From positions 1 through 8,137 of the forward strand of contig JACPCQ010000028.1 in the NCBI GenBank assembly GCA_016179715.1: a stretch of 8,137 nt of DNA. The letters run 5' to 3'. Source of the stretch: Parcubacteria group bacterium (GTDB lineage: Bacteria > Patescibacteriota > Minisyncoccia > JACPCQ01). The notes beneath the pieces were generated by a model. It was not told the DNA's origin. It saw only the letters and a list, made by a program, of their open reading frames with translations, and searched no databases. Below, piece after piece: positions 6,301 through 8,137 of this stretch (positions are counted from its first letter, which is position 1; each line of letters starts with the position of its first letter). The translations under genes were made by a program, and so were the position numbers.

Positions 6301-7578
6301 CTAGATAGTAAAATGTTTTATTTCTTCCCCGCCGTCTTGTCCGTCTCCTTGTTCTGCTTCGTCAGGATCCAAGCGCAATGAAGGCGGAAGGTTGTCGGCA
6401 TCAGTTGCCAGCGTATCTAGCGGAGCTCCTACAGGAGATTCCGCAAACGTGTCCAGCCCGCCGACACTCGAAGATATTTCAGGACCTGAAGAAGACGGCG
6501 GAGGAGTGGCGGGATAAGCCGGCCGCTCGCTTTGCGGTTGTGCATGCTGTGGCAAGGGCGACTCCGGCAACGAAGGTGACGGGGGTGATGATGGCGGCTG
6601 CCGTGTTTCAGGAAAAGATGGCGCTTGGCGATTTGTATCTTCCGGACTCCCCGCACCGGATTGTAAGACTTCATTCGGTTTGTCATAAGCCGCAAATATC
6701 GGCGCGTTCATCCCCTCTACGCGCGCAAGTAACGGCTGGGGAGTATCGGGGCGATAATGCATATAAGAAAAGAGTTTGCGCAAATCATCCTCCGAGAAAA
6801 ACTCAATAGACAAGCGCCCCCCCATGCCCTTTCGCTCAATAACCACGCGCGTGCCGAGCACCTCGGCAAGCCGGCTTTCCAGAACCCTGGTATCCGGGTC
6901 CGGGATGGTTGCGCGATTTCGTGCACGCTCTATTGCGATGCGCCGTGCCGTCAATTCCGCTTCCCGCACATTCATATTTCGGTAAAGCATATCATAAAAC
7001 ATTTTGCGCTGCTCCTCCGGACGGCTCGCAAGCATCAAAAGCGGGCGGGAGTGCCCTTCGTTTATCTTGCCTTCCGCAAGCGCCTGCAACATATCTTCGG
7101 GAAGCGCGAGCAGACGGATGGTATTACTTACCCACTCGCGGCTTTTTCCGACAAGATTCCCGATCGCGCTGTGTTTGAGCGAAAACTCATCCATAAGCTG
7201 TTTAAACGCCCTTGCGCGCTCTACTGCATTAAGGTCTTTTCGCTGAATATTTTCAATGAGCGCAAGTTCCAGTTTTACCTGATCGGACGGCTCCTCCCGA
7301 ATAATCACTGGAACTTGTTTAAGCCCGGCAAGCAGGGAAGCGCGCAGCCGCCGTTCCCCGGCAATCAATTCGTATTCTACTAACGTCCCGCTTTCGTTTT
7401 CTTGTTCCTTTCGCACCACAACAAGCGGCTGCAAAACACCATATTGACGAATAGAATCGGAAAGCCCGCGCAATTCCGCTTCGTTAAATTCCCGACGCGG
7501 CTGAAATGGGTTTGCTTTAATTTTCTCAATTTCTATGAGAAAAACGCTGTGGGGAGTTTGCGACATCTTGTTATCCAT
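6301..7578 (-). CDS. parB: ParB/Spo0J chromosome partitioning protein with long disordered tail
   Basis: ParB binds parS sites, hydrolyses CTP and spreads along DNA as a clamp to segregate the chromosome with ParA. The 425-residue protein shows the CTPase domain (NPFQPRR at 23-29, GERRLRA at 74-80, ENIQRKDLN at 109-117), the parS-reading helix-turn-helix (about 134-157, with VGKSREWVSNTIRLL) and the C-terminal dimerisation region (about 229-272). Typical ParB proteins stop near this point at roughly 280-300 residues. Here about 150 further residues follow, rich in Pro, Ser, Gln and Glu, with runs such as SSPPSPSLPESPLPQ and an acidic end DPDEAEQGDGQDGGEEIKHFTI. I see no known domain in the tail. 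ATG at 7578 is chosen from promoter placement; a second ATG four codons in (Met5) is possible. No parA is adjacent, unlike most parAB operons. Confidence 0.93.
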   Translation of the reverse strand: MDNKMSQTPHSVFLIEIEKIKANPFQPRREFNEAELRGLSDSIRQYGVLQPLVVVRKEQENESGTLVEYELIAGERRLRASLLAGLKQVPVIIREEPSDQVKLELALIENIQRKDLNAVERARAFKQLMDEFSLKHSAIGNLVGKSREWVSNTIRLLALPEDMLQALAEGKINEGHSRPLLMLASRPEEQRKMFYDMLYRNMNVREAELTARRIAIERARNRATIPDPDTRVLESRLAEVLGTRVVIERKGMGGRLSIEFFSEDDLRKLFSYMHYRPDTPQPLLARVEGMNAPIFAAYDKPNEVLQSGAGSPEDTNRQAPSFPETRQPPSSPPSPSLPESPLPQHAQPQSERPAYPATPPPSSSGPEISSSVGGLDTFAESPVGAPLDTLATDADNLPPSLRLDPDEAEQGDGQDGGEEIKHFTI

Positions 7579-7590
7579 GTGTTTTAGTTT

Positions 7591-7619
7591 AGTATAAAAG
7601 AAGCGTCAAGAAAAGACAA
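7591..7619 (-). promoter_or_regulatory. parB promoter
   Basis: On the minus strand a -35 TTGTCT (7619-7614) and a -10 TATACT (7596-7591) are 17 bp apart. The -10 ends 12 bases before the parB ATG, predicting a 5' leader of about five bases without a ribosome-binding site. The arrangement matches the near-leaderless ftsH and dprA promoters in this window. Confidence 0.65.
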
Positions 7620-7685
7620 ATATTTGCCCATGGGTGTGGATACGGAGTACACTTGGGACAGCGCGGAGCTCACCCGCAGTGTAAA

Positions 7686-7707
7686 ACACAGGCCCGGGTG
7701 GCGGAAC
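7686..7707 (+). repeat. Left copy of a tRNA-Leu 5'-end direct repeat
   Basis: ACACAG (7686-7691) followed by GCCCGGGTGGCGGAAC (7692-7707) repeats the sequence at 8093-8115. The right copy has one extra T before the G. The 16-base tRNA part is identical in both. The two copies bracket a 408-bp unit containing the GIY-YIG gene, an arrangement expected for attachment sites or a duplicated insertion target. Confidence 0.75.
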
Positions 7708-7753
7708 CCCGTACCAGCGCAGGGCAGGGCACGATACGGGGCAAGCTGGCAGA
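7692..7753 (+). pseudogene. Broken tRNA-Leu 5' half with hairpin insert in the D-loop
   Basis: Positions 7692-7707 equal the first 16 bases of the tRNA-Leu at 8100. The next expected bases, TGGCAGA, appear only at 7747-7753, after 39 extra bases. The insert with its edge base forms a hairpin: CCCCGTA (7707-7713) pairs with TACGGGG (7735-7741). After TGGCAGA the sequence no longer resembles a tRNA. The first 16 bases cannot be chance; the resumption rests on seven bases and is less certain. Confidence 0.6.
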
Positions 7754-7771
7754 TTTACCCGCATAGATAAT

Positions 7772-7850
7772 GGCCAGGTGGCGGAATTGGCAGACCTGCC
7801 TGCCGCCTACCTACCGGCAGGCAGGGCAGGCAGGCGCGCAGGACCAAAAC
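7772..7850 (+). pseudogene. Broken tRNA-Leu 5' half with a 40-bp palindrome in the D-arm
   Basis: GGCCAGG (7772-7778), TG, GCG (7781-7783) and GAATTGGCAGA (7784-7794) form a tRNA-Leu acceptor strand and D-arm start. CGC, G, CAGGA and CCAAAAC (7835-7850) would complete the D-stem and the 5' anticodon stem and loop. Between them lies a 40-base insert. The anticodon loop lacks the invariant T33 and no 3' half follows, because the GIY-YIG gene begins seven bases later. It differs from the tRNA at 8100, so it derives from another tRNA-Leu. It is unlikely to give a functional tRNA. Confidence 0.7.
7795..7834. repeat. 40-bp GC-rich palindromic insert within a tRNA-Leu D-arm
   Basis: The insert begins with CCTGCCTGCC (7795-7804) and ends with its exact reverse complement GGCAGGCAGG (7825-7834). 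A second copy of GGCAGGCAGG sits at 7816-7825 opposite a diverged CCTACCTACC (7806-7815). It separates GGCAGA from CGCG of the tRNA precisely at the D-stem boundary. No coding capacity of its own is likely. Confidence 0.7.
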
Positions 7851-7856
7851 TTTATA

Positions 7857-8090
7857 ATGTATTACGTTTATGCGATAAAAAGCTGTCTGAAGAACTATAT
7901 CTATGTTGGCTTAACGAACAACCCGGAGCTGAGAATAAGACAACATAATGAAAAGAAAGAGAAGACAACGCGTTTATTTACACCATTTTCAGTTATTTTT
8001 CTTCGACAATGTCCAACTCGAACGAAAGCAAGGGAATTGGAGAAATATCTAAAATCTGGAGTTGGTAAGGCATTTTTAAAAACACTATAA
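7857..8090 (+). CDS. Small GIY-YIG family nuclease
   Basis: This is a 77-residue single-domain protein of the GIY-YIG endonuclease superfamily, YhbQ/UPF0213-like in size. The first half of the signature is Tyr3-Val-Tyr5, the second Tyr16-Val-Gly18 in YIYVGLTNNPELRIRQHN, with the catalytic arginine at 26 or 28. The acidic metal-binding residue is Glu60 or Glu62 in ARELEKYLKSGVGKAFL. ATG at 7857 is chosen over the in-frame ATG at 7770 because the earlier one lies in tRNA-Leu sequence, giving a nonsense tRNA-derived leader (MARWRNWQ...). AGGA at 7840-7843 is a possible but distant ribosome-binding site. The gene is clearly more AT-rich than its neighbours, suggesting transfer. It begins seven bases after a broken tRNA-Leu anticodon loop, and its stop is nine bases before an intact tRNA-Leu start, so a role in mobility at tRNA genes is plausible. 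Such small proteins are also proposed to act in DNA repair. Confidence 0.85.
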   Translation: MYYVYAIKSCLKNYIYVGLTNNPELRIRQHNEKKEKTTRLFTPFSVIFLRQCPTRTKARELEKYLKSGVGKAFLKTL

Positions 8091-8092
8091 AG

Positions 8093-8115
8093 ACACAGTG
8101 CCCGGGTGGCGGAAC
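8093..8115 (+). repeat. Right copy of the tRNA-Leu 5'-end direct repeat
   Basis: ACACAG (8093-8098), one extra T (8099) and GCCCGGGTGGCGGAAC (8100-8115) match 7686-7707. This copy is continuous with a normal tRNA-Leu body and so is probably the original target. Confidence 0.75.
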
Positions 8116-8137
8116 TGGCAGACGCGCACGACTCAAA
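8100..8137 (+). tRNA. tRNA-Leu (CAA), 5' part, cut by window end
   Basis: The sequence gives acceptor strand GCCCGGG (8100-8106), TG, D-stem GCG, the Leu-type D-loop GAACTGGCAGA, D-stem CGC, G, anticodon stem CACGA and loop CTCAAA. By position the anticodon is CAA, which reads UUG. The long variable arm, T-arm and 3' acceptor strand lie beyond the window, so completeness cannot be judged. There is no insert in the D-arm, unlike in the two broken copies upstream. Confidence 0.85.

Noticed and set aside
7570..7643. DnaA-box-like sites TGTGGATAC (7635-7643) and TTATCCATG (7570-7578) near parB
   Set aside because: They are one and two mismatches from consensus, only two in number, and one overlaps the parB start. 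This is not enough to suggest an origin.
7770..7856. N-terminal extension of the GIY-YIG protein from ATG 7770
   Set aside because: These codons are tRNA-Leu and palindrome sequence. The nuclease domain begins right at Met 7857.
7772..8099. A group I intron in tRNA-Leu carrying the GIY-YIG gene
   Set aside because: No 3' exon matching the GGCCAGG acceptor follows. The sequence after the nuclease is a separate tRNA 5' end, and I see no intron core elements.

Overview
This window looks like a chromosomal piece of a small-genome bacterium of moderate GC content, plausibly from the Patescibacteria (CPR, Parcubacteria-like). That assignment is an inference. It rests on short intergenic gaps, promoters placed so that the mRNAs would be leaderless or nearly so, the absence of Shine-Dalgarno sequences before ftsH, dprA, topA and parB, numerous GC-rich palindromes, and a tiny GIY-YIG nuclease gene beside tRNA genes. 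The standard genetic code fits every gene.

Layout, left to right. Positions 1-651 (+) hold the C-terminal part of a radical SAM protein whose 5' end lies outside the window, followed by a strong intrinsic terminator at 673-707. From 2640 leftwards (-) runs ftsH, the membrane AAA+ zinc protease, with every catalytic motif intact. Its reading frame has no stop codon: it passes through a sequence that is an exact structural match to a tRNA 3' end (732-759), through the terminator hairpin, and then antisense through the whole radical SAM fragment to the window edge. A 190-bp divergent intergenic region (2641-2870) carries the ftsH and dprA promoters and a palindrome flanked by 9-bp direct repeats. 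dprA (2871-3956) and topA (3972-6125) form a two-gene unit, a pairing also known in Firmicutes (smf-topA). topA ends inside a composite hairpin and is followed by a second, bidirectional terminator that also serves the convergent parB gene (7578-6301, -). ParB has the full CTPase/HTH/dimerisation core plus an unusual disordered tail of about 150 residues, and no parA is adjacent.

The right end (7680-8137) is the most unusual part. It holds two broken tRNA-Leu 5' halves, a 77-residue AT-rich GIY-YIG nuclease gene and the start of a third, apparently normal tRNA-Leu(CAA). The first broken half and the third tRNA share a direct repeat of about 22 bp that includes the tRNA 5' end, bracketing a 408-bp unit whose only gene is the nuclease. 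Both broken halves carry hairpin-forming inserts of about 40 bp in the D-arm. I read this as a tRNA-targeting GIY-YIG element together with miniature palindromic insertions. The tRNA 3' remnant fused to ftsH may be a second scar of the same kind of tRNA-centred rearrangement.

Functionally the complete genes are housekeeping: membrane protein quality control (FtsH), ssDNA/RecA loading in DNA uptake (DprA), supercoil relaxation (TopA) and chromosome segregation (ParB). No classical insertion sequence, CRISPR array, rRNA or complete tRNA is visible.
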